This document shows, piece by piece, positions 1 to 11,896 of a stretch of 64,000 nt of DNA; the stretch's first letter is position 1, and the number at the start of each line of letters is the position of its first letter. A model generated the notes under the pieces. That model saw only the letters and a program-made list of their open reading frames with translations. It was not told where the DNA came from and ran no database searches. The DNA is from Silene conica (Eukaryota > Streptophyta > Magnoliopsida > Caryophyllales > Caryophyllaceae). The stretch is from positions 15,257,001 to 15,321,000 of the forward strand of contig CM055318.2 in NCBI GenBank assembly GCA_029255685.2, in the 5' to 3' direction. The position numbers were made by a program, and so were the translations under genes.

Positions 1-2020
1 ATTAAGTGAGCATATCCAATCGCATATACAAATCAAATACATGAAACTTGATAATAGTGCACTTTGTGAAGAATCATAATTTCTACATGTTGAAAAGTTA
101 AGTAGCATAGAGTTTCTATGTCGCACACTGACAGAATACAAAGCTTAGAGTTACTACTTGAACTCAAAGACCAAATATTGCTACCAAATTTGACCATGTA
201 CTTGTTTGGTAGAAAAAAGTGTATGCACTATGCTCCTATCTCCTTTTGCATAACTAAATCAATCCAATGCCATACTTCATATCTGTTTGGAATTTACAGA
301 GACGGCGGTAAGGAAAGATACTCTTTTACTCACTCTAAACCTCCCTTTCCTACGATGGTCCTGGTTAATCACGGTACTTTTTCCTCTCATTACTTCCTCC
401 TCACCAAGATGCTTCGAATTACTCTCATTCCAATATTCAGTATCTCCTCCTAACACCTCAATCTAATACGCACTACACAAATTTTACATATTTGGTTTTC
501 AAAAAATCATTCATCTGACACCACATTATTCAACAAGTCCCCAAATTACAATTCGTCATTGAGCAAAAATTATAGAAGGGTATTGTCCTCCTGTGCACTC
601 TATTTTGTTACTGCGCGGTGTGCTGTTTTGTAGTAGATTTGAGGTGGGTGTTTCTGACTTTCATCCGTGGATCTAGGTAGTGAGGCTAGGGTCGCTAGTG
701 CAGCTTTCGCTGGTGATTGCTAAAGTTGATGGTAAGTCATAGATGGTCGGAACATTGGAGATTTTGAGTGATGTCATGATTTCCATAGTGGAAACACGAA
801 AATTTGGGATAGTATTTGGTAAACTCGGAGGTAGTCGCTGTGGTCTAAACTGGGTTCAAGGGTTGCCAGGATGGTCTAGGTGAAGTTGTGGAGAGTCCTG
901 GTTGTCGACCTGTAGTTGGCACGAGGCAGTAGGTACGGAGGCTAGATTCAGGGAGTGTGGGCGACTGGAGTTAGTGGATCCATAATTCCATATTATACAG
1001 GAGAAGAACTGTCATCTCCAATTTGATTACTCCGTACAAACCAAAAACTTACTTAGAATGGAGACGCGCAATTCACTAGAAGACCTAAAATGGAATACTT
1101 AAAAAGTTAAAACAATTGACTGGAACGGTTGGAACGGAGGGAGTAACTGCAAAGCAATATAATTAACAAAGAACTTGTCAATTGAAAAGGAGTTTAAAAA
1201 GTAGTCAGATTATAGATTGTGGATGACACTTTGGTTAACTTAAAACAGTAAAAGAAAATTTACTCGTACGGGTGCACCAAATTACCGTACGCCGGCTACG
1301 CCCTACCCAATAAAATAAATAATTTACTTCCTCCATAACAAAATAATCTTCGTAGTTTGACTTGCACAGTCTCCAAGACACCACTTTGACTCGATTTTTC
1401 TCCCATAATATTAATGTTCTTTCATTCAAAAATTGTCTTCGTGAGATTTTTTATGATGAATGTAAATATCTTATTATCACGTTATAGTTTTGATTATTTT
1501 ACACTTATTAATGGTCAAAAGTTTTAATCTTTGACCACAAAGTCAAACTAGGGAACTAGGAAAATTGAAGTATTATTTTCTTAGATGAAGCTTCCTATTT
1601 ATGATAAATTCTGCCGTCAAGCGTAAAACTGCAACATTTTTATTGGTATAGATGTACAATGAGGAGCTAAACGCAGAGTACCAAAGAAATTTTCACAAAA
1701 GAGTTATAATACTTGTCTAACAAGTAACATGGACTGCCAGATCAGCGTCGTCAATACACAATTTATGCGTAAAATGACTAATGGAAGAGCAACAGGAACA
1801 TTTAGGCAGCAGTTAGCCTCAACTAATTATCAATTCATGAATAAAATGAAATAAGGGACGCAATAAAAACTGAACTGAAGACAATGTAATGCCTCAAGGG
1901 AACCCACAATTGGCGAGGTAGGAGGAGGTCAAAACTCAAATGTACAAAAAGAAAATAAATAAATGGATGACAAATCAATAAAATTAACCAACCAACAGAA
2001 ATTATCAGTTGAACACATAC
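1..2020 (-). other. LPAT2 intron 5 (window edge), no coding exon found
   Basis: This stretch follows the GTATGT donor after LPAT2 exon 5 (2020-2015 on the minus strand) and should be intron. I looked for the conserved next LPAT2 exon and did not see it. It holds one Stowaway-like MITE at 1030-1143. The 111-codon plus-strand frame at 118-453 resembles no family I know and has no gene context. Confidence 0.5.
1030..1143. mobile_element. Stowaway-like MITE
   Basis: The left end reads CTCCGTACAAACC and the right end GGTTGGAACGGAGGGAG. They are imperfect inverted repeats of the Stowaway type (CTCCCTCCGTTCC). TA dinucleotides at 1028-1029 and 1144-1145 match the TA target duplication of Tc1/mariner-derived MITEs. 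The left TIR has lost a few bases. Confidence 0.55.
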
Positions 2021-3384
2021 CGGAAGGAACTTTGATGACTTCTTCATAACAGCTAGTGTGCTACCAAGACAACCTGCCCGCTGACAAAATTATTCTAGAT
2101 CAGCTAAGCAGCTTAATGATAGAGCCTAAACTCTGAGAACTAATTTCACGAGAGATTGGCTAAATAATAGACTGGAAAAGTTCTTGAAGCATAACAGTTA
2201 ATACAAATTAATGGCAGCCTGCTAATAAGAAGTTACATCAGACTTGCCTGAGCCAACACCCATCCCACAAGCCAATCAATGTCACTTTTGTGATTACACA
2301 TCACTAGTGCATGCTCTTTGCCTGACAACAGAGAAAAACCCAACAATGCTCAAAACCATCTGAAAACTACAAGAAATATTGAAAGCATGTGATTAAGTTT
2401 TAAACTACTATAGAGAAACAAATCCCTCTCCCTCAAAAATGTATTCCTTGAGCTAGGTTCTAAACCCTATCCTATCCCAATTGAATTCAACATCAGTCTC
2501 TACCCGAATGTTCAAAACCACCTGAAAACTACAAGAAATAATGAAAGCATGTGACTAAATTTTAAACTACTATAGAGAAACACATCCCTCTCCCTCAAAA
2601 ATGTACTTGAGCTAGGTTCCAAACCCTATCCTATCCCAATTGAATTCAACATCAATCTCTACCCGAAGATATGTACACTCACTACCAGAAGAATGAGAGC
2701 GGACCGCATCTTCTGTAACGTATTTGTATCGAGCGTAATAGGAGAGGTGCATGGGCATACAACTTGTTTCGGGAATGTGCTGATTAGAAAGTACAGTTTT
2801 ATTTAACGAAGATAAGGAAGTAGGCAATAATATTATGGATTTTTACAAGTTAAGCTACTTTTCTAAACAGTATTTGCAAAACTATTTCTCTAAGGGAATG
2901 AAGATATGGAAAGGTTGCATGATGAATAAGCCTTATATCCTGCAATTTTAGAAAAGCCTAGCTCGCATGACTTCTCCGCTACTTCAATTTGGAAGTGCAA
3001 CGCTCCACCAAAAGCTTGTTTATTCACTTGGGCTGTAGAAAATGGGAATTCGCAACATAAGGAAAGAGAGTTAATTTGGCTAGCCAGTATTCTTTGTGCG
3101 TTGAAGATGAAGAAACCTGATGAACGTTTTGCTCTTTCATCCTTGGGTCTTGTCATTGTAATACTTATCCTTTATCCTTTTTTCGGCTTAGGCTGGTTCA
3201 ACTCTATAAGGCTAAAGATATTCTTTTGGCTTGGAAGAGACGGATAAAAAGGGTTGGATTATCAAATTTTGAGTACTTGGATCGAAAAGAATCATCCTAA
3301 TTGTAATAACATTACCTCTATGCATTCAATTCTGCTTTTCATGGCCTTCCAAATCATCAATCTGAAAATTGCAGAAATGAATGA

Positions 3385-3426
<42 letters not shown>

Positions 3427-3586
3427 GAGAGGGAGAGGGAGAGGGAGAGGGAGAGAGAGAGAGAGGGAGAGGGAGAGGGAGAGGGAGAGGGAGAGGGAGA
3501 GGGAGGGGGAGGGGGAGGGGGAGGGGGAGAGGGAGAGGGAGAGAGGGAGAGGGAGAGGGAGAGGGAGAGAGGGAGAGGGAGAGGGA

Positions 3587-3675
<89 letters not shown>

Positions 3676-5954
3676 ACTACATAAAATGACTATTTTGGTA
3701 TTTCTTAATTTGTGTGCCAAATCTAAATTAACTTTTATAAAGAACCTGTCTAATACAAGTTTGACTTCTACATGTACGTTTCAAACTCTAACACAACGTC
3801 ATTCTCATAGGACTTCCAATATACATAAAGAAAAAGTAAAATCGGAGATTTCCATGAATGTTTATACTATACATACCCAATAGCTGAAATGTCTCCGTAT
3901 CCGTGAAAATCTTGATCTGCATTGTACATGCTAACCAATTATTTCTTATCATTGACATGATACACTGAATCTAAAATGCACCAAATTACATAAAAGGTCC
4001 ACAAAGAAATAAAATAAAATTATCCAACACAACACGATGTTGACAAAATGAAGCAAGTTAGGACAGTTCAATGCAACAAATCGAAGTCCATATTTTGATG
4101 ATATTGGAGATTTGGAGTCCAATAATCCATGTAATGGCAGAAAATGAGGTGCAGGGTAATAACAGGAGAAGCAATGGTCATAATCTTGATATTCTGATTT
4201 ATTTTATACTCCCACCATCCCATGTATATTGTGGGAGTATATAGGATGGTGGGAGTATATTTCATCAGCTTATTCAAAATTACAAGATCTCTTAGAAAAT
4301 AGTATAACACCAAATGGAAGCACGAGTAGGGGAGGGGGTGGGGAGAGATCTTAGAGAATAGAGCAAAAGAGTTTTTTTCCTCCAAATGTTTCCTATGTTG
4401 AAGAGATTTTGATAAGAGCTCTTATAGAAGGGAAAATGGATCCCTCCATCTCTCCCACCCAGCCCCCCACCCCTACCCCCTATAAATTCCTCCAAAACAA
4501 CTTGCTAAGTGCAAACCAACCAAGGGATTTTGTCGCCATGCCCCCTCATTTCCCTAAACAAAGCGTAATCTCTAGACCAGGGGGGAAAAGTCCTAATTTT
4601 AGAAGGAATCCACACTTCACGACCAAAGCTAACTATTAACAAGACAAGCAGCAAACTTTATCTTATTGCCAGTTTGAAAAAGACAAACAATTGTGTTTAA
4701 AGATCGCATTCAATTTTGTTTCAAAACACGTACGCTTTTGAGGGTACCACCCACAAAATCATCCAGAATTTTGAGCCAAAGAGTGGCTCCATTCACATTA
4801 TATATATTCGAAATTTGTTGTAGTGTTAGGTACATTGATAATAATAACACATGTCTTTGGATAGAAGGAGAGACATGAAAGTTTCGGTAGGAAAATATGA
4901 ATTCTCTTTCATAGAGAGCATCTTCTTTTCATCTTATTTAGCTCAATTCCAGAGAAGTTTGAAATAGCTTAGAAAGTTGAAATAGCTTACAAACTCAGAC
5001 AAGTTCAAAAAAATCAGTGAAAAAAGTAATTTACGAAACAAAGGAAGAGATTGCTCATAAGTACCGTGTGTTATATAGAGGAGGAGAACGTACAAATAGA
5101 ATGAGTTTCCAAAAATAACTTAAAGGTAGCCTTAGATTTGATAGCCTAACAACAATAACCGCTTAAAGGTTTCACAAAGAAGCAGCATCAAAGGTGCAAA
5201 ATTACACCACGTTTCCTCTTCTTAGTAGAGCCATGAATAGAACACTGATACTACAAGACCTAAAGTTACTGTTTCGAGCCTATCTTGTATTGAATGTGCC
5301 ATATTCATATTGAATTAGGCAATCTTGCTACAGACATGATAGTACACTAGCATGAATCACTCAATGTTTCAAACGTAAACCTAGGAGCATATTGCATTTT
5401 GGCAAAAAATAATAACCGAAATATAATTCACCTGGACTCTAGCCCACCAATCAACGAGCCAAACAAGCTCTAACCACAACAGCTCTGCCACCCATCTGTT
5501 GATCCGCCGGTAACCGTTCTTTGACAAAGGTCTCACAAGAACAAAGCATGTTGCCTAAGAAGAGCAAGACCGACAAAGTAAGTTTATGTACGAACTCCCT
5601 AATATTTACTCCCACGTCCCAATCATTTGCTTACCTTCTTTATTCTTTGTGAGGGGTACTTTAATCAAACGTAAACAAATGATTGTGACAAGAGGAGTTG
5701 CATATAAGGGTAGAATAGAACTAGTTAAATGACTTTCATTCCTTCAATATAATAATTTTATGATTTCACTAAAAATGATTTACTGGTCGCAAGCTAAGCT
5801 AAGCTAAGCTAAAACAGCTCAAAAATAGCAGCAGCAAATGAAAGAGATCGCCGAGTAAGAGAGACAGCAGTACTTGAATGACATTGACAGCGAGGCCGGA
5901 GAGAATAAATAGAAGGCCCAGAGGTACCATCACAGCCGCAGCCGGAATCGCCAT
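2021..5954 (-). CDS. LPAT2: LPAT2-type lysophosphatidic acid acyltransferase, 5' part (exons 1-5)
   Basis: Coding exons on the minus strand are 5954-5874, 5554-5432, 3916-3877, 2321-2248 and 2080-2021. They join in frame to give residues 1-126 of a protein usually near 390 residues. The ATG is set by the start [15 protein letters not shown], a hydrophobic ER-anchor segment typical of plant LPAT2/LPAT3. Later landmarks are VRPLSKN (about 34-40), [24 protein letters not shown], the acyltransferase HX4D motif in NHKSDID (block I, about 92-97) and MKKSSKFLP at the last visible junction. The family transfers an acyl group from acyl-CoA to sn-2 of lysophosphatidic acid at the ER, making phosphatidic acid. 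Four introns measure 319, 1515, 1555 and 167 bp. The 167-bp intron starts with GC (CAG|GCAAGT), the others with GT. The next exon (VIGWSMW... in relatives) was not found above position 1, so the gene runs off the left edge. No frame damage is visible. Confidence 0.92.
2348..2669. repeat. Tandem duplication, about 163-bp unit
   Basis: Two adjacent copies, 2348-2510 and 2511-2669, share runs such as CTGAAAACTACAAGAAAT and CAATTGAATTCAACATCA with a few substitutions and a short deletion. They lie in LPAT2 intron 3 and carry no coding signal. Confidence 0.85.
2987..3100 (+). pseudogene. LINE zf-RVT-like fragment
   Basis: The plus strand reads [17 protein letters not shown], matching the start of the reverse-transcriptase zinc-binding (zf-RVT) region of plant L1-type LINEs (usually IWK..APPKV..F.W). 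No Cys/His cluster or RNase H region follows, so this is a short decayed piece in LPAT2 intron 3. The opposite-strand open frame (3156-2890) is judged a shadow. Confidence 0.45.
3388..3673. repeat. Compound microsatellite (GT)n-(GGGAGA)n-(GA)n
   Basis: A (GT)n tract runs to about 3422, then GGGAGA/GAGGGA repeats with a GAGGGG stretch near 3506-3530, then pure (GA)n from about 3594 to 3673. The plus strand is purine-only for about 250 bases. All open frames here (poly-RE/GE on plus, poly-SL/SP on minus) come from the repeat. It lies in LPAT2 intron 3, so the transcript strand is pyrimidine-rich. Confidence 0.98.
4205..4259. repeat. Short perfect palindrome, Stowaway-like ends
   Basis: Two perfect 16-bp inverted arms (4205-4220 TATACTCCCACCATCC and its complement at 4244-4259) enclose 23 bp that hold another GGGAGTATA. 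It looks like a minimal foldback of Stowaway-type termini in LPAT2 intron 2 and could form a hairpin in the pre-mRNA. Confidence 0.7.
5609..5698. mobile_element. Short Stowaway-like element
   Basis: The left arm CTCCCACGTCCCAATCATTT and right arm (AAATGATTGTGACAAGAGGAG) are imperfect inverted repeats about 28 bp long with a 30-bp centre. Position is LPAT2 intron 1. TA precedes the left end, but the right TA is not clear, so the right border is approximate. Confidence 0.5.
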
Positions 5955-6381
5955 TCTCCACTGGACGGACCACTTGTTTCTTTAATTAGCAAAACCACCT
6001 ACAAAAATAGGACACCTAGAATATGAGTAAGAGAGCTGCCTATGCTAGTTCAAGGATACATCAATTGGTCAAAACCCTAATATAGAAGCAGCAAGCAACT
6101 TATTTAATCGTACGACTAAAGTAGATCAAATAGTAACAACATTTAATTAATTACAATAAATGAAATGAATCGAGGAAATACGGTACGAGTATATCTTACA
6201 GGCGGCGGTGGCGGCGGTGGAGACGGCGATTAACAGCAGAGGTAGAGTAGAGCGAAGTGAGATCAAATGAAAATGAAGTTTTAAGAGGGGGATCCAGGTT
6301 GCAGGAGTTCAAGCTTAAGGTACAACAGCTGAGTTTATTTGTGTAATCATGCAAATACCCTTTCTTACTCCGATTCTCCAC
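5955..6381 (-). other. LPAT2 5'UTR exon and leader intron
   Basis: Upstream of the LPAT2 ATG a GC-rich purine/pyrimidine tract (6200-about 6380) ends, on the minus strand, at a GTAAGA donor (6199-6194). A CAG acceptor at 5963-5961 lies six bases before the ATG. This suggests a non-coding first exon and a roughly 240-bp leader intron, common in plant housekeeping genes. The 61-codon open frame across the exon (6381-6196) shows no recognised homology and is probably not translated. The transcription start was not located. Confidence 0.55.
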
Positions 6382-7056
6382 AACTGTGACTTTGATTTAA
6401 CCGCCGAGGTAAACTCATTTGCCGAACGACTTTTTTATTTACCGGTGTTGCCCTTTGGTCATTGTAAACTACAGTACTACTCTCATACATGTTTATCGGT
6501 TATATCTTGCAACCTTACCTAGACCGAGTTTTTATATTAAAATACTAATATCTATAATTTCTAACCTACTTACTAGACTTAGAGCAATTACAATGGAGAC
6601 TCTTTTTGCATTGAGTTTGTAAACAAAAACTTTTAAATAAAGTTTGTCACATTGTAGGATAAGGTTTGTGCTTAAAATGAAGAATTTGGTTTGAGAAATA
6701 GAACTTGGTTCTTCCAAAAAATAAGAAACCAATAAACAAAAATTGATAATTAAATGAAAACATTAAATAATATAGTGTGGGTACATTGAAGAATTTTATT
6801 TAAAGTTCTCCCATTGTGACAAAATGTTCTTAATTTTTGAGTTTGTCAAAAATTGACATGGCAAAGGAAGAACTTTTCATTGCATTTGTTCTTAGTTCTT
6901 GATTTTGTTATTTTATCAGACTCTGGTTACACTTAGGAATTCCGACATTATTTTTTGTTAAATTAGAGTCACGTATTAGGACCACATGCAAATAACAAGT
7001 TCCTAAACATGTTCCAACATGTCCATTTCATACCATTTGGAACAGAACTAGTTTCT
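6382..7056. other. Intergenic DNA upstream of LPAT2
   Basis: AT-rich sequence with no supported gene. The stretch 6575-6910 opens with GAGCAATTACAATGGAGA and contains related partly inverted words such as CATTGTAGGATAA and CCATTGTGAC. This resembles an old MITE, but I could not match both ends. The LPAT2 promoter should lie near 6400-6500; no clear TATA box was seen. Confidence 0.4.
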
Positions 7057-7340
7057 ACTTCCTCCATCGAATTCCAACCTACCCATATTCCATTTTAATC
7101 CATTCATATCCAAACTAACAATTTCCTAATAAAGCCAAAAAAAATACTAAAATATCCTTATAAACACCAACTATTTATACAAAATGTCATTGAATGGTCC
7201 ATCATTAATCCACCATCATACAATTAAATTAATTAAAAAACATCTTATACACTTCCAAGTGTACTTTTAATAATTTTTTAATATCTTTCTTAATATTTGT
7301 GCAAAAAACATATATGCGCTCTGGATTTGAACGGAGGAAG
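7057..7340. mobile_element. Stowaway MITE
   Basis: A 284-bp element. The left end CTTCCTCCATCGAATTCCA and the complement of the right end (CTTCCTCCGTTCAAATCCA) are imperfect inverted repeats, flanked by TA at 7055-7056 and 7341-7342. Size, termini and target duplication fit Stowaway. Confidence 0.75.
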
Positions 7341-7943
7341 TACAATTTATTTTGGGTCCTGATTTTTGCAATACACATTTTACTCAATGTAGTACATTGT
7401 TGACATTTTAACCTTTTCATTTTCTCTCTCTAGTCTCTCTAATGTTTTTTCCCTGATATCAAAATATGTACTGCGAAAAGTAATTTATTCTCTCATTACA
7501 TTTTAACTTAATACAGTCAAATGTGTACTACGAAAATCATTAGTGTAAGTATTATTAGTTTTATTTTATTTTTATTATTTCATTACTTTTTTGTACACTA
7601 TTTTTTCATGACGAGTAATTTTATAAAAACAATATTTTTTTCTCGTAATAAAATGATGGTCAGTATCTATGCGTTTGTTTGGGAAAATTTCCAAACTAAT
7701 GTCGTCCTGCGTGAAAAAAAATTAATTATATTTTAGTAATGTATTACCTTGATAAATTTTTTTGAGAAACTGAAATTATTATTTTTACGTAATATATTAA
7801 CCACATACGACGTAGTACGTGCAACATTATAAAAAAAAACAAAGAAACAAAAAATAATTGTACTACTTTGAGTAAAACGAAAAAAACCCAAATTAATGAA
7901 ATACGTTTGTTTAGTTCTAATTAACAAAGATTGATGAACCACG

Positions 7944-8165
7944 TATCTAAACAATTGAAGGACTACGTAGTATTAAGCAATTTACATACATTATTGATTT
8001 GGTTTCTAAATCAATTGAAGTAATACGTAATATTAAGCAAAAAATGTAGTTCATTTGAAATTGGTTTCTAAACAAGAAGTAATATTAAGCAATTAACATA
8101 TGTTGATTTGGTTTCTAAATCAATTGAAGTACTATGTAGTATTAAGCATGTCAATTCGTTTCTAA
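7944..8165. repeat. Diverged tandem repeats around GTATTAAGCA
   Basis: Four copies of a unit containing TTGAAG-ACTACGTAGTATTAAGCAA and TTGATTTGGTTTCTAAATCA recur at 60-80 bp spacing with indels. No coding or terminal-repeat signal was seen. Flanking DNA at 7341-7943 and 8166-8787 is AT-rich with nothing recognisable. Confidence 0.7.
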
Positions 8166-8787
8166 ATAATTAATAATGATTCTTCTTTTCATGTTGATGA
8201 ACAAACCCTAATTAAAAAAAAACTATATTATTAAAAAAAACAATCAAATTAATAAGTAATATAAGATTAATGAATTAATTACCTGTTCGTCACTTAAATA
8301 ATCGTTCATAGTTGTAAATTTTTAATGAGGTGGAAGATGGTAAAAGTTTCAATATTAGAGAGAAGGAAGAGAGAATTAGGTTTTATGTTTTTCTAGGGAA
8401 GGACAACAAATGGAAAATTTGGTGTAAAGGTACTGTATTAAGTAAAAAAAACGTACTGCGAAAATAAATTACGTTTATTTTACTTTACTTTTTTATTTTA
8501 ATTAATTTTTGCCTTTATTCAAGACCTAACCCTTGTTAGACCTACCTATAAACGTTTAGGACATCTTGCTCGGTCTGTGCTCGTGAACCAAATTTTGAGT
8601 TCGACCAATTTTAAAATCACTTTGAAAGTAAGGCGATTGTCAAGATTGCAAATTTAAATACGGACTAAATTTTTCTTATAGTAGTTTAGAAGGACCGGAT
8701 TCGGAAGTTATATATTAATAAAATGGGCAATTAATGAGAACATTTGAGATTACTACAAAAATATACTTATTGCTCTTTCAAATACAA

Positions 8788-8818
8788 CTAGTGTGTAACC
8801 CGTGCATAAATGCACGGG
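8788..8818 (-). mobile_element. Helitron-type 3' terminus
   Basis: On the minus strand a perfect 9-bp stem (CCCGTGCAT/ATGCACGGG, 8799-8818) is followed after a short spacer by terminal CTAG at 8791-8788 and then host T. That is the hairpin plus CTRR|T signature of plant Helitrons. The matching TC-type 5' end, expected to the right, was not identified, so only the terminus is called. Confidence 0.55.
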
Positions 8819-10974
8819 TATAATATGAATCTATGTATAAAAAAGTATGTAGGTGACAGTTTTAACTCAAAAATATAAATATTTTGTATAAATATGGAAA
8901 TGTTTAAATAAGTGAATATATATGTATAAAATCAATAAATAGTTTAAAAATAGATATCCATTCTTACACCTTAAATATTGATTGAAGACAAAACAAACGT
9001 AAAGATAATAAAAGTCCTTAGGGAAATCAAAGGAGGAAGACGACAGGGGTAATCTCATCGTTAATGTGAAAAAGTACAATATTACGTTATACCTGAATGA
9101 CTCCCATAAACCATGATGTAAGAGGTTGAAGATACTCAATTTTACAGTTGCATTAACAAAACATAGAGATTGTTTCCGAATGATAATCCGGAAATAAAAA
9201 CAGAGATGATTCAAATCATTATTTCTTCATCGTAAGAAAAATCTCGTTTAAAATAGTCATTTTTCTATATTCCGTACAAAATCAAAGAATTAATGAGATT
9301 GACTCCATCAAGTACAACAATATCAAACATATTAGTGCAATTCTAAATATAATTACCAACGAAATGTTGTAAAGGTTGTATGATACATGCCCACACCGAA
9401 TACTAAAATCAAAGAATTAAAGAGCTCATTTTAATCACGCCATATCCGATCTCCTTGCATTTGTGCCTTCAAATTGAAATTGAACTTTGACACCCTTCGT
9501 TGTTTCCCTGTAATGCAAACACCAAATGTTAATATAGTGTAACATTCATACTTTCTAATTGTGAGATAATTTACATTTTCAGCCGTGCTTATGCAGTAGC
9601 ATATTCTGGAAAGTTCTAGGGTTTATTATATTTCAAATAATCTGTTAAGTCTCATTTAATGTGTCCTAGGAAATCTAAGTTGCACCAAGGCGAGATTTGG
9701 TTAGTGTCTCATCCATGGAGCATCTTAGGCGTACTCGAGGCGCGCCTTTACAAACTAAGACTGAGTATACAAAATTCGAGCCCTCCAATATGTTTTCCAT
9801 ACGTTGATCACTGGCCCAATGACAATGTATTAGCTAATTTGGCAAGGTGAAACAAATTAAAATATACGGAGTAATAAAATTTAGTACATATTATTCCGTC
9901 TAATTCCTTTGAATTGACCTATTTGTTCAAAATCCACATCAGAAATTTTGAAAAATGGAATGATTTAGAGTCGGAGGGTGTATGCCTTAAAATAGTAGTC
10001 TCACAATGATTAAATCAAATTAAAAATGAGCATTTCCTAATTTGGTAGTCGTATAATTGATAGTAACATAACCATAATTTTACAACCAATACTTATAGCT
10101 ATGTTGCGCAGACAATCGCACAATGGACACTCGGACATAGGTATGACACTTGGATACTGAATTTTATACCAAAAACATGATATTTTTTCATATAATAGTC
10201 AAATCCGACACCTGGACACGTATTCGTGTAGGATACACAAATCACTTACTTCGTATTCATCTATAAGAACGGTCTAACCCCAGTTAACTACCTAAAATTT
10301 TCATTATCGTCCTCTTCAAGACTTCAATAGCCAACTTTATTTATTCTGTTAAGGCTTTATTCTGTTAAAGCTGTTAGCGGCTACTACTAAGTAAACTAAA
10401 AATTGTGAAAACTCTAAACTCCTTCCTCTAAAGCTTGTTTGGAGCTAACTTATTAGAAGATGTTGGTAGAGTTGTAGGGTCTATTAGATGAACTTTTTAT
10501 GCAAGGTAAAACTACCTTTAATAATGACCTTATAAGATGGTCAAATGTTGGTATAACTGAATATGAACAATTGAACACTACAAATTCAACAACTAAAAAA
10601 CTAAATGTCAAAGGAGATAAAAAAATGTTAAGAAATCAAAAAGAGATGGTATTACACTAATCGAACTTGTGCATAGAATCTCTAAACTCCTCTGCAACCA
10701 TTAATCTCGGATCACTCCGACTATAATTTTTGGATTAAAAATCAAACAAAGACCCCTAATTTTTGATATTCAGTCATTTCATAATCAACTAAGTTAAAAA
10801 TCTTTAGATTTCACCTTAAATAATAAGCAAACACAACTGAAATAAGAAACAATACCAAATAATGTTGCCATCTTGATTTTCTTTGGAGATAGACCTGCCA
10901 CCATTAATCAAGTTTATTTTTTTAATTAGTAAATTTGGAGAATTGCATAGTCTAATAATTGATTGAGTCTTTTT
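8819..10974. other. Gene-free AT-rich interval
   Basis: No supported gene or repeat. The 63-codon frame at 9659-9850 lies in a slightly GC-richer patch but has no recognised homology. Fragments such as TCGGAGGGTGTA near 9975 look like one end of a Stowaway-type element without a partner. Confidence 0.35.
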
Positions 10975-11090
10975 GATGTCTTAGTTCATTGGTGAAGACG
11001 GAGCTATCCTGGACAATAGGTCCTAGGTTCGATTCCCCCTCCCCTTTATTGTAATGCGACCAAGTGCGTGCTTCGTTGAACCAACAAAAA
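10975..11090 (+). mobile_element. tRNA-derived SINE, diverged copy
   Basis: Contains a consensus pol III A box TAGTTCATTGG (10982-10992) and a B box GTTCGATTC (11027-11035) at tRNA-like spacing, then CCCCCTCCCCTTTATTG and GCGACCAAGTGCG. The arrangement and many bases match the copies at 16.6 and 28.8 kb, so this is a third, more diverged member. The 3' end is uncertain. Confidence 0.65.
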
Positions 11091-11896
11091 ATAATTGAGC
11101 ATTTTTTCACGCTAAACACCCAAATCATTTTCGCAAATTAAGTCGTTTACCATTAATCGAATCTGCCATCGTCAAACTAAGTAAGTTAAGTTAATCCCCC
11201 AAATTAGATCACCTCTACAAAAACAACGTATAACCTAAAACGACTCAGACGAAGAAAAATGACAGAAAAAAAAGGAATTACCGGGTAATTAAAAGACTAT
11301 AGTAGAAATAATATGAAAACCATCACAAATTATTCGATATTTCGTAGAGTTGGCTAAATATAACAACAATTCATTATTTTTAAAAATCCTCTTTTAATAA
11401 ATGATGTTCAAAAGTAATTAAATTGTTTGTAAATAATACAAAATTGTGACGTACCACATATAATTTGTGTTTAAAATATTTATAATGTTTTGCCAATAGC
11501 CAACAACATTACAAATATAGAAAAATTTCGTTATAAACTACATTTGTTAATATATTACATTTATTAGTTTGTATTTTTCCAATATAAAATTTTCAAACCC
11601 TTATTACGAGTAACCTAAAAAATACGGAGTAGTAATATAAAGTCGGTCATGTTTCAATAGTAACATAAAGTCGACAACACCTAATAATGTTGACTCTTAT
11701 ATGACAATTGAGAGTTGAGACGGAATCATCTTTGTTCTGGGAGGAAATATTTCGTCTCAATTTACCTCTTGCAACGGATGTTTAAGGTCAACGTTACTTT
11801 TGCAACAAAATCAAATGACGTTTTCAACGGACATTTCTGTCATGTTGACCTTTGTTTTGTGTACTATAGTGTTGAAGCAATTTATAATATCTCACA
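11091..11896. other. Gene-free interval left of the 11.9-kb LTR
   Basis: AT-rich sequence without a supported gene. The final five bases, TCACA (11892-11896), are one copy of the target duplication of the LTR element that starts at 11897. Confidence 0.5.

Noticed and set aside
118-453. 111-codon plus-strand frame at the window start
   Set aside because: No recognised motif or splice context, and it lies in what should be LPAT2 intron 5.
3292-3720. Long Ser/Leu- and Arg/Glu-rich frames
   Set aside because: Direct translation of the GT/GA microsatellite on both strands.
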